From an uncultured Elusimicrobia bacterium (lineage in GTDB: Bacteria > Elusimicrobiota > Elusimicrobia > Elusimicrobiales > Elusimicrobiaceae), in the NCBI GenBank assembly GCA_945913025.1, contig CAMECJ010000007.1, positions 34,208 to 98,207 of the forward strand: DNA of 64,000 bases. Reading direction: 5' to 3'. Shown here in pieces: positions 8,724 to 16,848 of the stretch; the first letter of the stretch is position 1; each line of letters begins with the position of its first letter. The translations under genes were made by a program, and so were the position numbers. The notes below the pieces were generated by a model, which was not told the DNA's origin, ran no database searches, and was given only the letters and a program-made list of their open reading frames with translations.

Positions 8724-9202
8724 TGCGTTTTTGGGGGCGCGCTGTTTTTGTATTGGCCGCAGTGTTTGGCTGTTCGTGTAACTTGCGCGCCCTGACCGTT
8801 TCGTACGGTGATTTGTTTGAAGTGTCGGGCGTTTTCCGTGCAGCGGATAAAGTGCTGCTTCCGCTTACCCGCGGCAAGTATGCCAACATCCGCATTTTGA
8901 CAAGAGAAACGCTTGAATTTGTAAAAGCCTGTCCGGAGTTTTGCGTGCAGGACGCGGGATCCGGCGAAATAAAAGTGGAAGAAATTCGCGCTGCCAAAAC
9001 GCGCGGCGGAATGTGGATTGCGGACGTATCGGTCGACGGGCATTGGCTGATTACGTTTTTAATTTTTCAGAACAAGAACGGGTACGGGATTAAGCCGCCG
9101 GACGAAGTCCGGTTTTTAGACAAGGGCTTGCTCGTCCGTACGGAAGAAGCGTTGGCGTCGTCGGCGGACAAATTGCGCGCCAAAGAGGAAACCCCTTTAT
9201 GA
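8723..9202 (+). CDS. Exported protein of unknown function, 159 aa
   Basis: Not recognised. Residues 1-24 form a signal peptide with a Cys pair in the cleavage region (VFGCSCNLRA), so either a lipoprotein or a periplasmic protein is possible. The remainder is a small mixed domain with a Cys pair (KACPEFCVQD). It is tightly coupled to efp (1-base overlap) and to the DUF192 gene (4-base overlap), so it belongs to the same operon. Confidence 0.65.
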   Translation: MRFWGRAVFVLAAVFGCSCNLRALTVSYGDLFEVSGVFRAADKVLLPLTRGKYANIRILTRETLEFVKACPEFCVQDAGSGEIKVEEIRAAKTRGGMWIADVSVDGHWLITFLIFQNKNGYGIKPPDEVRFLDKGLLVRTEEALASSADKLRAKEETPL

Positions 9203-9537
9203 AATGTACGTTAAAACGCACCGGTGAAATCTTAGCTGCTGATGTAGAACTGGCCAATACGTATTTTACGCGTTTGAAAGGTTTGATGTTCCGCAAAAAC
9301 TTGGCTGCAGGAAAAGGGCTTTTGTTGGATCCCTGTCCGCAAATTCACACATGTTTTATGCGTTTTGATATTGACGCCGTATTTGTGGATAAAAACGGAA
9401 CGGTTTTATATGTGAAAGAAAATATGAAGCCATGGCGTTTCGGCCGTTTTGTGCGCGGCTCGCGCCGGACGCTGGAGTTGGCTGGCGGTACGTTAAAAGG
9501 CCGCGTGCGCGAAGGGGATGAACTCGTTTTGGATTGA
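9199..9537 (+). CDS. DUF192 family protein
   Basis: A 112-residue protein of the DUF192 family (PF02643). The family core is clear: LKGLMFRKNL, then a Cys-containing IHTCFMRFDIDAVFVDKNG and a C-terminal LELAGGTLKGRVREGDEL. Members are usually exported, but this copy lacks a signal peptide. The function is not established. It overlaps the previous stop by four bases (ATGA). Confidence 0.85.
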   Translation: MKCTLKRTGEILAADVELANTYFTRLKGLMFRKNLAAGKGLLLDPCPQIHTCFMRFDIDAVFVDKNGTVLYVKENMKPWRFGRFVRGSRRTLELAGGTLKGRVREGDELVLD

Positions 9538-9563
9538 TTTTAATTTGTTTTAGAGAGGTTACA

Positions 9564-10331
9564 ATGAAGATTCAACACTTGCTTTTATCGTTGGCCGTTT
9601 GCGTTTTATGTACGTGCGGCGTGTCGGCGCGGAATGTGTGGGACGATTTCGGTGCAAATGTTACGCATCAAAACGTCCGTGCGTTTACGAAAGACTTGGG
9701 CGGCCTGATAGGCTCAGGTACCTATACCACGGGCCGTATTTTGGGTTGGGGCGGATTTCAAATTGGTCCGCGCGGCAGTATGGTTTTTAAAATGAGTGAA
9801 GCCAACGGGGAGACTTTTGCCGAAAGACAGAAAACCGCTTTGGGCGACAGAGACGAAGTGGGCGAAGTGTTTTATCCATGGCTGCAGGCCGATATCGGGA
9901 TGCCGTTTCGCATTGACGGATTTATCCGTGCCAGCAGTTACCAAGGTTTGACGATTGCCGGCGGGGGACTGCGGTGGGGGATTACGCGCCCGAATGAAAT
10001 GTTGGGCTCGTTTCAGCCAATGCTTGTGGTGGCGGCACACAGTGCAAGTGCGCGCGATTTTTCCGCATCGCATTATAACGCCAGTTTAGTGCTGTCTATG
10101 AAATTTAAATATTTTGTTCCCTATATTGGCGGGGGTGTAGATTATACCACGCTCAACATCAACCGTGCGGATTTGGAGCCGTCGCTCATCGGTACGCGCG
10201 AACACGCGGCCACCGCCCGCGCCACGGCCGGATTTAATTTTAAACTGCCGTCTTATTTGGATCTTAGTTTGGCGGCCAACTACGCTTATTACGGGTTGGG
10301 GGCGGAAGCGTCTCTTTCCCTGCGGTTTTGA
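9564..10331 (+). CDS. Outer-membrane beta-barrel-like protein
   Basis: 255 residues with a signal peptide ending about residue 22 (CGVSA-RN), alternating beta-type segments (SMVFKMSEANG, PMLVVAAHS, FKYFVPYIGGGVDY, LDLSLAANYAY) and a C-terminal Phe (ASLSLRF). The last is the recognition signal for outer-membrane barrel insertion. The start at 9564 follows GAGAGG; an upstream in-frame ATG at 9534 overlaps the DUF192 stop and lacks a signal-like N-terminus. Its precise role is unknown. Confidence 0.7.
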   Translation: MKIQHLLLSLAVCVLCTCGVSARNVWDDFGANVTHQNVRAFTKDLGGLIGSGTYTTGRILGWGGFQIGPRGSMVFKMSEANGETFAERQKTALGDRDEVGEVFYPWLQADIGMPFRIDGFIRASSYQGLTIAGGGLRWGITRPNEMLGSFQPMLVVAAHSASARDFSASHYNASLVLSMKFKYFVPYIGGGVDYTTLNINRADLEPSLIGTREHAATARATAGFNFKLPSYLDLSLAANYAYYGLGAEASLSLRF

Positions 10332-10342
10332 TATAGACTTTA

Positions 10343-10382
10343 GGTCCGGACCCAAGGCAAAATAGGTCTTTTGGCCCTTGTT
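10343..10382 (+). promoter_or_regulatory. Palindrome and repeated upstream box before the 10437 gene
   Basis: A perfect ten-base palindrome GGTCCGGACC (10343-10352) is followed by ATAGGTCTTTTGGCCCTTG. A close relative of this second block (ATAGGTCTTTTGTCCTGTTG) lies at 30611-30630 upstream of a pilin. Shared regulation is inferred. Confidence 0.4.
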
Positions 10383-10436
10383 TTAAAGCCGTATAAAGGA
10401 TTAAATATAAATATATCTGGCAGAAAAGGAGATTTT

Positions 10437-11042
10437 ATGAAAATCGGCAAGTATGCAGGCATATTCGTTTTATCGGCTGTTTGTTTGGCCTTTGGTGTAC
10501 ACGGCCAGGCACAGACACAAAAAGAATTAACGAATAAAGTATCCCGCCAAGCTGCAGAGGCACAAAAACAGAATGAAGCCAACAAGCTAACAGGGACACG
10601 TGCAAAAGCTGAGGCTGAAGCTGTTAAGGCGCGGCAAGCTGAAATTGAGAAATTGCTGGGACCGGCTGTAGCCGTTATGGAAAAATATGATTTTGATCCG
10701 GCCTACTTGGGTGAAGCGTTGAGCGTCTGGATCCCGCAGGCAATGGTAAATGCCAAAGAAGCCAAGATGATTGAACAAGGGCAGGAAATTTCTGATCCCG
10801 TTGAGCTGAGTGTTGAGGAAATGCGCGCTGCGCAATATGCGGTTTTTGTAGCGCTTCCTTCAACATATAACGTAAACCCGATATATACTACGGAATATAT
10901 TAACTCACATCCGGTAGAGAACTGGTCGCGCTATCGGGCTTATTGTGTGCGCGCGTTGGAGTTGGTGGAGCAAGCGTTGGAAGGGATTGCCCAAGAAAAC
11001 GAGGGCTTTGAATATACCTATCTCAAAACGTATACCCATTAA
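10437..11042 (+). CDS. Exported helical protein of unknown function, 201 aa
   Basis: Not recognised. It starts behind a good AAGGAG site. A signal peptide (about 1-25, AFGVHGQAQ) leads into a charged, Lys/Glu/Ala-rich helical stretch (about 25-65), likely coiled coil, then a more ordered C-terminal domain with several aromatic residues. It lies alone between a palindromic upstream region and a strong terminator. Confidence 0.65.
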   Translation: MKIGKYAGIFVLSAVCLAFGVHGQAQTQKELTNKVSRQAAEAQKQNEANKLTGTRAKAEAEAVKARQAEIEKLLGPAVAVMEKYDFDPAYLGEALSVWIPQAMVNAKEAKMIEQGQEISDPVELSVEEMRAAQYAVFVALPSTYNVNPIYTTEYINSHPVENWSRYRAYCVRALELVEQALEGIAQENEGFEYTYLKTYTH

Positions 11043-11058
11043 TTTGATTGCTTTTTTT

Positions 11059-11094
11059 GAACCCCCCGCCGTATTAACGGCGGGGGGTTCTTTT
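11059..11094 (+). terminator. Intrinsic terminator
   Basis: Perfect 14-pair GC-rich stem (11059-11072 with 11077-11090), loop ATTA, then TTTT. Confidence 0.9.
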
Positions 11095-11175
11095 GTTAAG
11101 CGGCATACCCTAAAACAATTTGGCTCAACTAATCAAAAGCGTGCGGACAAGAAGGGAGCCCCCTGCCTCTGGGTC

Positions 11176-11206
11176 TTGACCCGTTTTTATGTATATTTAT
11201 TAAAAT
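11176..11206 (+). promoter_or_regulatory. TTGACC promoter, short-T-tract relative of the pilin promoters
   Basis: TTGACC (11176-11181) sits inside GGGTC-TT-GACCC and is followed by CG, five T and TAAAAT (11201-11206), five bases before the ATG at 11212. The same CTTGACCCG-T(n) block precedes pilin genes elsewhere in the window, there with 10-12 T. Confidence 0.5.
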
Positions 11207-11211
11207 AAAGT

Positions 11212-12882
11212 ATGAAACATTGCCTTCTTTTTTTACGTCGTTACAAGGGATATTTGCTGTTTGCCGCGCTGCTTATCGGTTACGGGGGGTGGGGGATAAT
11301 GCGCGGGCAGGTGTCTACGTGGGATTTGATGAATTATCATCTGTACAACGCTTACGCTTTTATAAACGGTCGTTTTGGTACGGACATTATGCCTGCCGGC
11401 GTACATACCTTTTTAAATCCGTTATCGGATGTGCCCTATTATTTAATGATCCGGTATTTAAATGATTATCCTCGCGTGATTGCATTTTTAATGTCGTGCT
11501 GGAACGGGGTGCTGCTGTTTTTGTTTTACAAATTTTGCACATTGGTGTATGGGCGGAAAGAGTGGCTGTGGACGTGTTTTGCAGTGGTTATGGCGGCGGG
11601 GGGATATATGTTTGTCACGCAGACAGGGTCACAAAATAACGACATTGCGCTTAATGCCATAGCCTTGTTTAGCGTTTATTTGTTTTTCCGGTTTTTGTTT
11701 AAAAATACGCGGAAGCGGAGCTGTTTGTTCTGGGCGTCGTTTATTGCGTGCGGGGCAACGGGCCTTAAATATACGCTGGCGTGCGTGCCGATAGCCATGT
11801 TTGCGGTGCTGTGTGCGAATTACCGGCATCTGAAAGACGTTCGGGAAGATTTTGGGGCGTTTGTCTTGGGAGGCTTAACGGGTTTTTTGGTTACGAACGG
11901 CTACTTTATGTGGCGGTTGTGGGAGCGGTATGATAATCCGGTATTTCCGTTTTATAACCAGATTTTTAAGTCGCCGTATTTTGAACCGGAGCATTTAAAA
12001 GATATCCGTTTTTATCCGCAAACGGCGGTACAATGGCTGTTTTTCCCGTTTTTGCGCTTTTTAAAACCGGAAGGGATTATTTCGGAAGTATTGCGAGATT
12101 ATCGGCTGGCTGCGGGGTTTGTTTCTTATTTCATTGTATTGGGGGTATGGTTGAAAGGAATAGGAAAGCGTGCAAATTTAGCATGGCGCAGGACGGGGAG
12201 GGTGCTGTTGTTTATCGCGGTGTTGTACGGGGTGTGGCTGAACACCTTTGCTATATTGCGTTATGTGATTATATTGGAGATGATTAGCTGTTTGCTGGTG
12301 GTGTACGTCATTAAATTGCTGCCCGTACGCAAGGTGTTCTCCGTTTGTTTGGCGGTATTGGGCTGCACTCTTTTAATGCAATCTGTTTCTAAAGAGAACT
12401 GGGGGGAAAAACGCTTTGCGTTTGCCGGAAAAGCCATCGATATAAAACCGTCCTTGCCAAAGGTGGAACCCAACGCGCTGGTTATTTTTTGGGGATCGCC
12501 GATGTCGTTTTTGGCGCCGTTTTTTCCGCAGGATGCGGTTTTTGTCGGCGGCGTAAGGTATCCTGCTTATAATCATCATTTTTTTACCGTTAGGCAGCAG
12601 GCCCGTTTATTAAATTTTTTGCCGGAGATTTATTTTAAACATCGTTTTGATGAAACAATTAAAGAGCTCATCCGTAAACACTCCGGCCCGATATATATCG
12701 TAAGCGTTCCTTGGGAGCTTATGCTTGCCCCTCAGACGCTGGCCCCTTACGGCTTGGAAAAAACAGGCGAACGGTGTCAGTGGTTTAATTCAAATATAAA
12801 TGTTTATTTGTTCCGCGGCGCCGGCTGGACCGTGTGCCGCGTGCGGAAAACGTCTGCGGCGGTTATGGCGGGCGGAAACTGA
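11212..12882 (+). CDS. Multi-pass membrane protein, GT-C glycosyltransferase-like
   Basis: A 556-residue inner-membrane protein with about ten hydrophobic segments and an extracytoplasmic C-terminal part. WDLMNYHLYNAYAF follows the first membrane span. An acidic residue in the first loop is typical of GT-C sugar transferases using polyprenyl-phosphate donors, but no characterised family is recognised. A paralogue at 52224-53804 shares DxxNYHLY, HTFxNPLxDxPYY and a PFxNxIFKSP segment, so these mark a conserved family. There is no Shine-Dalgarno sequence; TAAAAT lies five bases before ATG. Confidence 0.65.
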   Translation: MKHCLLFLRRYKGYLLFAALLIGYGGWGIMRGQVSTWDLMNYHLYNAYAFINGRFGTDIMPAGVHTFLNPLSDVPYYLMIRYLNDYPRVIAFLMSCWNGVLLFLFYKFCTLVYGRKEWLWTCFAVVMAAGGYMFVTQTGSQNNDIALNAIALFSVYLFFRFLFKNTRKRSCLFWASFIACGATGLKYTLACVPIAMFAVLCANYRHLKDVREDFGAFVLGGLTGFLVTNGYFMWRLWERYDNPVFPFYNQIFKSPYFEPEHLKDIRFYPQTAVQWLFFPFLRFLKPEGIISEVLRDYRLAAGFVSYFIVLGVWLKGIGKRANLAWRRTGRVLLFIAVLYGVWLNTFAILRYVIILEMISCLLVVYVIKLLPVRKVFSVCLAVLGCTLLMQSVSKENWGEKRFAFAGKAIDIKPSLPKVEPNALVIFWGSPMSFLAPFFPQDAVFVGGVRYPAYNHHFFTVRQQARLLNFLPEIYFKHRFDETIKELIRKHSGPIYIVSVPWELMLAPQTLAPYGLEKTGERCQWFNSNINVYLFRGAGWTVCRVRKTSAAVMAGGN

Positions 12883-12995
12883 AAATTCCCAAGTCTTTCA
12901 GCTTGCGGAATACACAATACATATTTTCCGGATGCTGTACGCCGCACGCTGTAATCCGTACCTTGCAGGCGGCACTCTGGAGATTTTTATAACAT

Positions 12996-13027
12996 AAAAA
13001 ACCTCCGATGAAAATCGGAGGTTTTTT
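12996..13027. terminator. Bidirectional intrinsic terminator
   Basis: Perfect 14-pair stem (12996-13009 with 13014-13027), GAAA tetraloop, A6 and T6 flanks. It lies between the convergent genes ending at 12882 and 13048 and serves both. Confidence 0.92.
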
Positions 13028-13047
13028 GTCGTCTTTCGGTAAAACCG

Positions 13048-13608
13048 TTATTTAGCCAAACTTTTCCACGCTTTGGATTCTTCTTGCAGCGCTTTTTTGG
13101 CGTCTTTGGCGGCCTGTTTGGCTTCAGCTTTTTTGGCTTCGGCGGCTTTTTTGTCCGCTTCTTTTTTGGCGGCCGCGTCGGCTTTGGCCTGTTTCAAAGC
13201 CGCTTTATTGGCTTCTTTTTTGGCTTTGGCTTGTTCTTTTAACGCTTTGGCTTTTGCTTTGGCGTCTTGTTTGGCCTGTTTGGCTTTCGTTTTGGCTTCG
13301 GCTTTTTTAGCTTCGGCAGCTTTTTTGTTGGCTTCTTCTTTTGCCTTGGCTTGTTCTTTTAATTCTTTCGCTTTGGCTTTTGCCGTTTCAGAAACAGCAG
13401 GTTGTTTGGAAGCGTTTTCTTTGGCGGTTTTTACTTTTGCCGCGGCGTTTTCTTTTTTTGCCTGAATGTTTTTTCTCAGCGCGCTGACTTTAGACAAGGT
13501 GCAATTGTTGATGCAGGTAACATCTTCCTTAGTGCAGCCGCAGTCGTTGGCGGCGTAAGCGGCGGCGGTTAAACCGAACGCTAAAGCAAGTACGATCACT
13601 TTTTTCAT
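13048..13608 (-). CDS. Exported Lys/Ala-rich coiled-coil protein
   Basis: 186 residues. A signal peptide (1-19, LTAAAYA-A) is followed by a small Cys-rich head (CGCTKEDVTCINNC, four Cys). About 130 residues consist almost only of Lys, Ala, Glu and Gln with repeated KAKALKEQAKAKKEAN-type units. The tail resembles TolA stalks or histone H1-like tails by composition only. A Cys head plus a long basic helix suggests a periplasmic or surface spacer that may bind polyanions. This is inferred. The repeats are imperfect and prone to recombination. Confidence 0.75.
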   Translation of the reverse strand: MKKVIVLALAFGLTAAAYAANDCGCTKEDVTCINNCTLSKVSALRKNIQAKKENAAAKVKTAKENASKQPAVSETAKAKAKELKEQAKAKEEANKKAAEAKKAEAKTKAKQAKQDAKAKAKALKEQAKAKKEANKAALKQAKADAAAKKEADKKAAEAKKAEAKQAAKDAKKALQEESKAWKSLAK

Positions 13609-13720
13609 TACGTATTTTCTCCTTATAGTTTAAAAGTCTTATATATTATTTTACTAAATTGGCGCAAAATTCCCAACGCGGGATTTTGGATTATAATGAC
13701 GGTAAAGGCTGTAGTTTTGC

Positions 13721-13726
13721 TAAAAT
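13721..13726 (+). promoter_or_regulatory. Extended -10, leaderless arrangement, DUF1646 gene
   Basis: TGC-TAAAAT is followed by six bases and then ATG at 13733. No ribosome site is present. Confidence 0.5.
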
Positions 13727-13732
13727 ATAACT

Positions 13733-14791
13733 ATGGAAAGTGTTATCGTCCCGTTGTGGGTTAATATTTTATTGGGGATTATTGTCGTTAATCTGTTGGT
13801 TTGGCCGCTCGCTTCGCGTTGGGTGGAGAGCCATTTGGAGCTGTTTTTGCTGGGGGTCGGCGCGGCGGCGGTAACCGTCAGCGGCGGCTGGAGCGTGGAT
13901 TTTTTATATGAAACGCTTAATTATCCCGTTAACGTGGCGTTTATCGTGCTGATTGTCAGTGTTATTTTTAATAATTATTCGCGCTATATTTTCCGCGTAT
14001 TGTTCGCTTTTTTTAAAAAAATGGAGCCGCGCTACAGCTTTGCGGTACTCATTTTCCTGCTGGGGATGACTTCTTCTCTTGTTAGCGTGACGGTTTCCGC
14101 CTTGGTGTTGGCTGAGGTGTTGAAAGTGGTCAATTTGGAACGGACGGCCACCGTGCGCATTACGGTGTTTGCGTGTTACGCCATCGGTTTGGGCGCGGTG
14201 ATTACGCCGCTTGCCGAACCGTTGGGGTTGATTATCAACAATGCGCTTTCCGTTCCGCCGCATAACGCCGATTTCTTCTTTTTATTAAAACATTTCTTTT
14301 GGTGGATTGCCCCTGCTGTTTTGCTTCTTTCCGCCGCGGCGGGATATTTTGCGCGTAATGCGGGAACCACGCTGCAAATGCATATCCGCGAAGATAAAGA
14401 AACCTACTCTTCTATGCTGCGCCGCACGCTGCATATCTATATGTTTGTAGCCGCGCTTAATTTAATCAGCACGGGGCTTCGCCCGTTAGCGCAAAGCACC
14501 ATTACGCATTTGGGCGGAAAGGTGCTCTTTTTGGCGAATGCGGTTTCGGTTATTATTGATAACGCCACGCTTGCCGCCATTGAAATCGTACCTTCTATTT
14601 CGATGAATGATTTGGTCTATATGGTTATCGGCCTTGCCGCATTTGGCAGCATGTTGGTGCAGGGAAATTTGCCCAACATTGTGGCCGCCGAAAAGCTGGG
14701 TATTAAAAGCCGGGAGTGGGCGTCTGTCGCTGTGCCGACGGGGCTTATTCTGATGGGCGGTTACTTCATTATCCTTTCTGTTTTTTTATAG
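13733..14791 (+). CDS. DUF1646-type putative cation/anion transporter
   Basis: A 352-residue, roughly ten-span inner-membrane protein of the ion-transporter superfamily that includes ArsB and NhaD relatives. It matches the DUF1646 pattern: a helical-hairpin region with AVITPLAEPLGLIINNAL, and near the C-terminus QGNLPNIVAAEKLGIKSREWA. The substrate is unknown. The start is fixed by a -10 six bases upstream and is probably leaderless. A GC-rich inverted repeat (CTGCGCC...GGCGCAG) downstream may end the transcript. Confidence 0.75.
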   Translation: MESVIVPLWVNILLGIIVVNLLVWPLASRWVESHLELFLLGVGAAAVTVSGGWSVDFLYETLNYPVNVAFIVLIVSVIFNNYSRYIFRVLFAFFKKMEPRYSFAVLIFLLGMTSSLVSVTVSALVLAEVLKVVNLERTATVRITVFACYAIGLGAVITPLAEPLGLIINNALSVPPHNADFFFLLKHFFWWIAPAVLLLSAAAGYFARNAGTTLQMHIREDKETYSSMLRRTLHIYMFVAALNLISTGLRPLAQSTITHLGGKVLFLANAVSVIIDNATLAAIEIVPSISMNDLVYMVIGLAAFGSMLVQGNLPNIVAAEKLGIKSREWASVAVPTGLILMGGYFIILSVFL

Positions 14792-15005
14792 ATATTCTCT
14801 GCTGCGCCGAATAGGCCTTTGGGCTCTTGTATTTTCCCAACCGTATGCGGCGCAGAACCCTCTCAACCGTGTATATATTATGGCGCAGAACTTAAAGCAA
14901 GGAGCTCCTTGTGTAAAGAGGTGCGGACGAATGGCTGTAGATCTAGGTCCCGGCCTAGGTTTTATCTAGGTCTAAAGACCCTGGCATTTTGTGCGCGGAA
15001 CAGGG
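14792..15005 (+). other. Palindrome-rich intergenic region
   Basis: It contains a CTGCGCC/GGCGCAG inverted repeat (about 14800-14860), a perfect 14-base palindrome CAAGGAGCTCCTTG (14898-14911), and twice-repeated TCTAGGTC boxes with AGGTC-TAAA-GACC (14941-14985). No gene is seen. The AGGTC boxes resemble those upstream of the 10437 gene and the 30.6 kb region and may be regulator sites. Confidence 0.4.
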
Positions 15006-15011
15006 TATACT
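15006..15011 (+). promoter_or_regulatory. TATACT -10 box in a GGGTATACT context
   Basis: GGGTATACT precedes the exported receiver-domain gene. The same nonamer lies upstream of its paralogue on the minus strand (hexamer 30560-30565). Confidence 0.45.
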
Positions 15012-15031
15012 AAAAAAAAGGAGCTTAATAT

Positions 15032-16186
15032 ATGAACAAGATTATTTCCATTTTGACGGTTGCGGGCTGTATGGGTGTGTTGACGCCGGATGCTTGGTGC
15101 CAAGCCGGTAAATTTGCTACACAGTTAATTAAAAAAACTCCTTATTCCGCTTTAGATATTTTGGGCAGTCGTTTTGCTGCGGGTGAGGCGGCTGCCAGAA
15201 CACAGGCTTCTCTGGCAAGAACCGCACAAATGGCCGCAATGAGGCATTCCCCAAATTTGCTTCGCTCGGATCTCGTACGGAAGCAAAGCGCGTTTAATAC
15301 TGTTATTGCCCACGAGATTAATCCTACTCCAATCCCCAATTTGCGGCCGCGTTTGGTGGTGCCTTCCTTGGAACAGACGCAGGAAGCTGTCCAAGAGTAT
15401 ATGGACTTTTTTACTGATTTTAAAGCCATGCGCCACGAAGTAGATCCCGTTTTGGGAAACGCTCTGTTGGAAAGAACTAATTTATTAGAAACAATGCATC
15501 CCTCTCAGTTGGGCTATTACACAGGGCTTGTTCGTTCAGTAGACTTTCGCTTGAAGAAACTGCAAAAAACCGTTTTCTCTACTGATCCTGCATTAGCAGA
15601 AGTAGAGACATACCTTAACTTTGCGGAGAGTAAATTTAACAAGTTCTACACGCCGGACATTACGCCCAACGGTTCTGTGGTCCGTCCGTTTGTACAGGAA
15701 GAATTTTGGATGGAATATGACTGGCATAAGCCTCCGCGGGATGAGGCGCTGACAGCGTTGCCGGAGAACGTCCATATGGCGGTTTTAAACGATACAGAAG
15801 ATATTTTGGATATGTATAAACTGTGGGAACAGCAAGGGCGTTTTCCCAAGGGCTGGAAAGTGTCTACCTATGATGATACGATGAATCTGCTTAACGCAGT
15901 GAAATCCGGCCAGAAATTTGATTTAATTATATCGGATATTAACGTCCCTGGCGGCGGCGGCCGGTATTTTGTCCACAGTTTACGAGAAATGGGCATACAA
16001 ACGCCGGTAATCGGGTGCAGCGGGTATACGCGCGACAAAATTGATTCCGAAGAATTATTTTTAATAGGATTTGACGGCTATATGTACAGCGACGATATGT
16101 TTGAAGAATCCTCCGGTTTTTATAAATGGAAATCGTATATTAGCAATTATTATTACTATCAACGAGTAGGCGGTTGGCCGCGCTGA
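15032..16186 (+). CDS. Exported protein with C-terminal receiver-like (REC) domain
   Basis: 384 residues, starting behind AAGGAG. Residues 1-23 form a signal peptide (TPDAWCQA). About 24-240 is an uncharacterised, mostly helical domain. About 245-365 has the layout of a response-regulator receiver: an acidic pair position as N253-D254, a strand ending in the phospho-acceptor position D302 (LIISDINVPGGGG), a Ser switch position (IGCSGY), then GFDGYMYSD where receivers have the conserved Lys. That Lys is missing. The C-terminus is SNYYYYQRVGGWPR. A paralogue at 29135-30532 has the same features. Receivers are normally cytoplasmic, so export implies a non-signalling or novel role. Confidence 0.75.
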   Translation: MNKIISILTVAGCMGVLTPDAWCQAGKFATQLIKKTPYSALDILGSRFAAGEAAARTQASLARTAQMAAMRHSPNLLRSDLVRKQSAFNTVIAHEINPTPIPNLRPRLVVPSLEQTQEAVQEYMDFFTDFKAMRHEVDPVLGNALLERTNLLETMHPSQLGYYTGLVRSVDFRLKKLQKTVFSTDPALAEVETYLNFAESKFNKFYTPDITPNGSVVRPFVQEEFWMEYDWHKPPRDEALTALPENVHMAVLNDTEDILDMYKLWEQQGRFPKGWKVSTYDDTMNLLNAVKSGQKFDLIISDINVPGGGGRYFVHSLREMGIQTPVIGCSGYTRDKIDSEELFLIGFDGYMYSDDMFEESSGFYKWKSYISNYYYYQRVGGWPR

Positions 16187-16229
16187 TTGTTTGCCGTACT
16201 GCTTCAATCTCTTGGGAACTGTTCTCTTC

Positions 16230-16258
16230 TTGACAGACTTCGCCGATGAAGTTATAAT
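16230..16258 (+). promoter_or_regulatory. Consensus sigma-70 promoter of the hydrogenase operon
   Basis: TTGACA (16230-16235), 17-base spacer, TATAAT (16253-16258): the best promoter in the window, as expected for a highly expressed fermentative operon. Confidence 0.88.
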
Positions 16259-16262
16259 GGGG

Positions 16263-16282
16263 AAAACGGTTCCCGTTTTTTT
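16263..16282 (+). other. Hairpin with T tract at the predicted hyd transcript start
   Basis: AAAACGG-TTC-CCGTTTT followed by TTT lies at the predicted +1. It may be a 5' stabilising hairpin, as in csp, or an early terminator. Confidence 0.4.
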
Positions 16283-16362
16283 CTGCGAATAAAAGTCTTA
16301 CCCTAGTTTTGTCGGCTGCAGTTTGCCGTGCCGTATGTTTTACCCATCGTATAGGAGAACTT

Positions 16363-16848
16363 ATGACAGACAGATTCGAACCCGCCGCGCGGATTCTTAA
16401 AGACCATCAGTACGACAGTTCCAAACTAATTCCCATCCTCCAAAAAGTGCAGGACGAGTATAAATATCTCCCCGAAGATATTATGCGTTTTATCGCCAAC
16501 GAGTTGGAGATTTCTCCCGCCAAAGTGTTTGGTGTGGCTACGTTTTTTGCACATTTTGCCATTACGCCCAAAGGCAAGCACATTATTAAAGTGTGCAACG
16601 GTACTGCCTGCCACGTAAAGGGTTCCTCTTTCGTCATTAACACTGTAAGAGATATTTTGAAATTGAAAGACGGGCAAGATACTACCGACGATATGATGTT
16701 TACCTTGGAGTGCGTATCCTGCTTGGGCGCGTGCGGTTTGGCGCCCGTTATGGTACTTGACGACGTGGTACACGGTCAGATTACGCCGGCCAAAGCGGCG
16801 GAACTGATTGACGCTGTGGTAAAAGCGGAGGCCCAAAATGGCAACTAA
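16363..16848 (+). CDS. hydC: NuoE-like [2Fe-2S] subunit of a multimeric [FeFe]-hydrogenase
   Basis: A 161-residue thioredoxin-like ferredoxin that passes electrons between the flavin subunit and the rest of the complex. Ligands of the [2Fe-2S] cluster are visible as CNGTAC (Cx4C) and CLGAC (Cx3C). The start at 16363 follows AGGAGA; longer in-frame options upstream lack a ribosome site. Downstream it overlaps the NuoF-like gene by 11 bases. Being followed by hydB and hydA without Nuo membrane genes, it belongs to a soluble hydrogenase and not to complex I. Confidence 0.93.
   Translation: MTDRFEPAARILKDHQYDSSKLIPILQKVQDEYKYLPEDIMRFIANELEISPAKVFGVATFFAHFAITPKGKHIIKVCNGTACHVKGSSFVINTVRDILKLKDGQDTTDDMMFTLECVSCLGACGLAPVMVLDDVVHGQITPAKAAELIDAVVKAEAQNGN

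Noticed and set aside
13073..13465. Ala/Leu/Ser-rich plus-strand frame
   Set aside because: Antisense shadow of the Lys/Ala-rich repeat gene.
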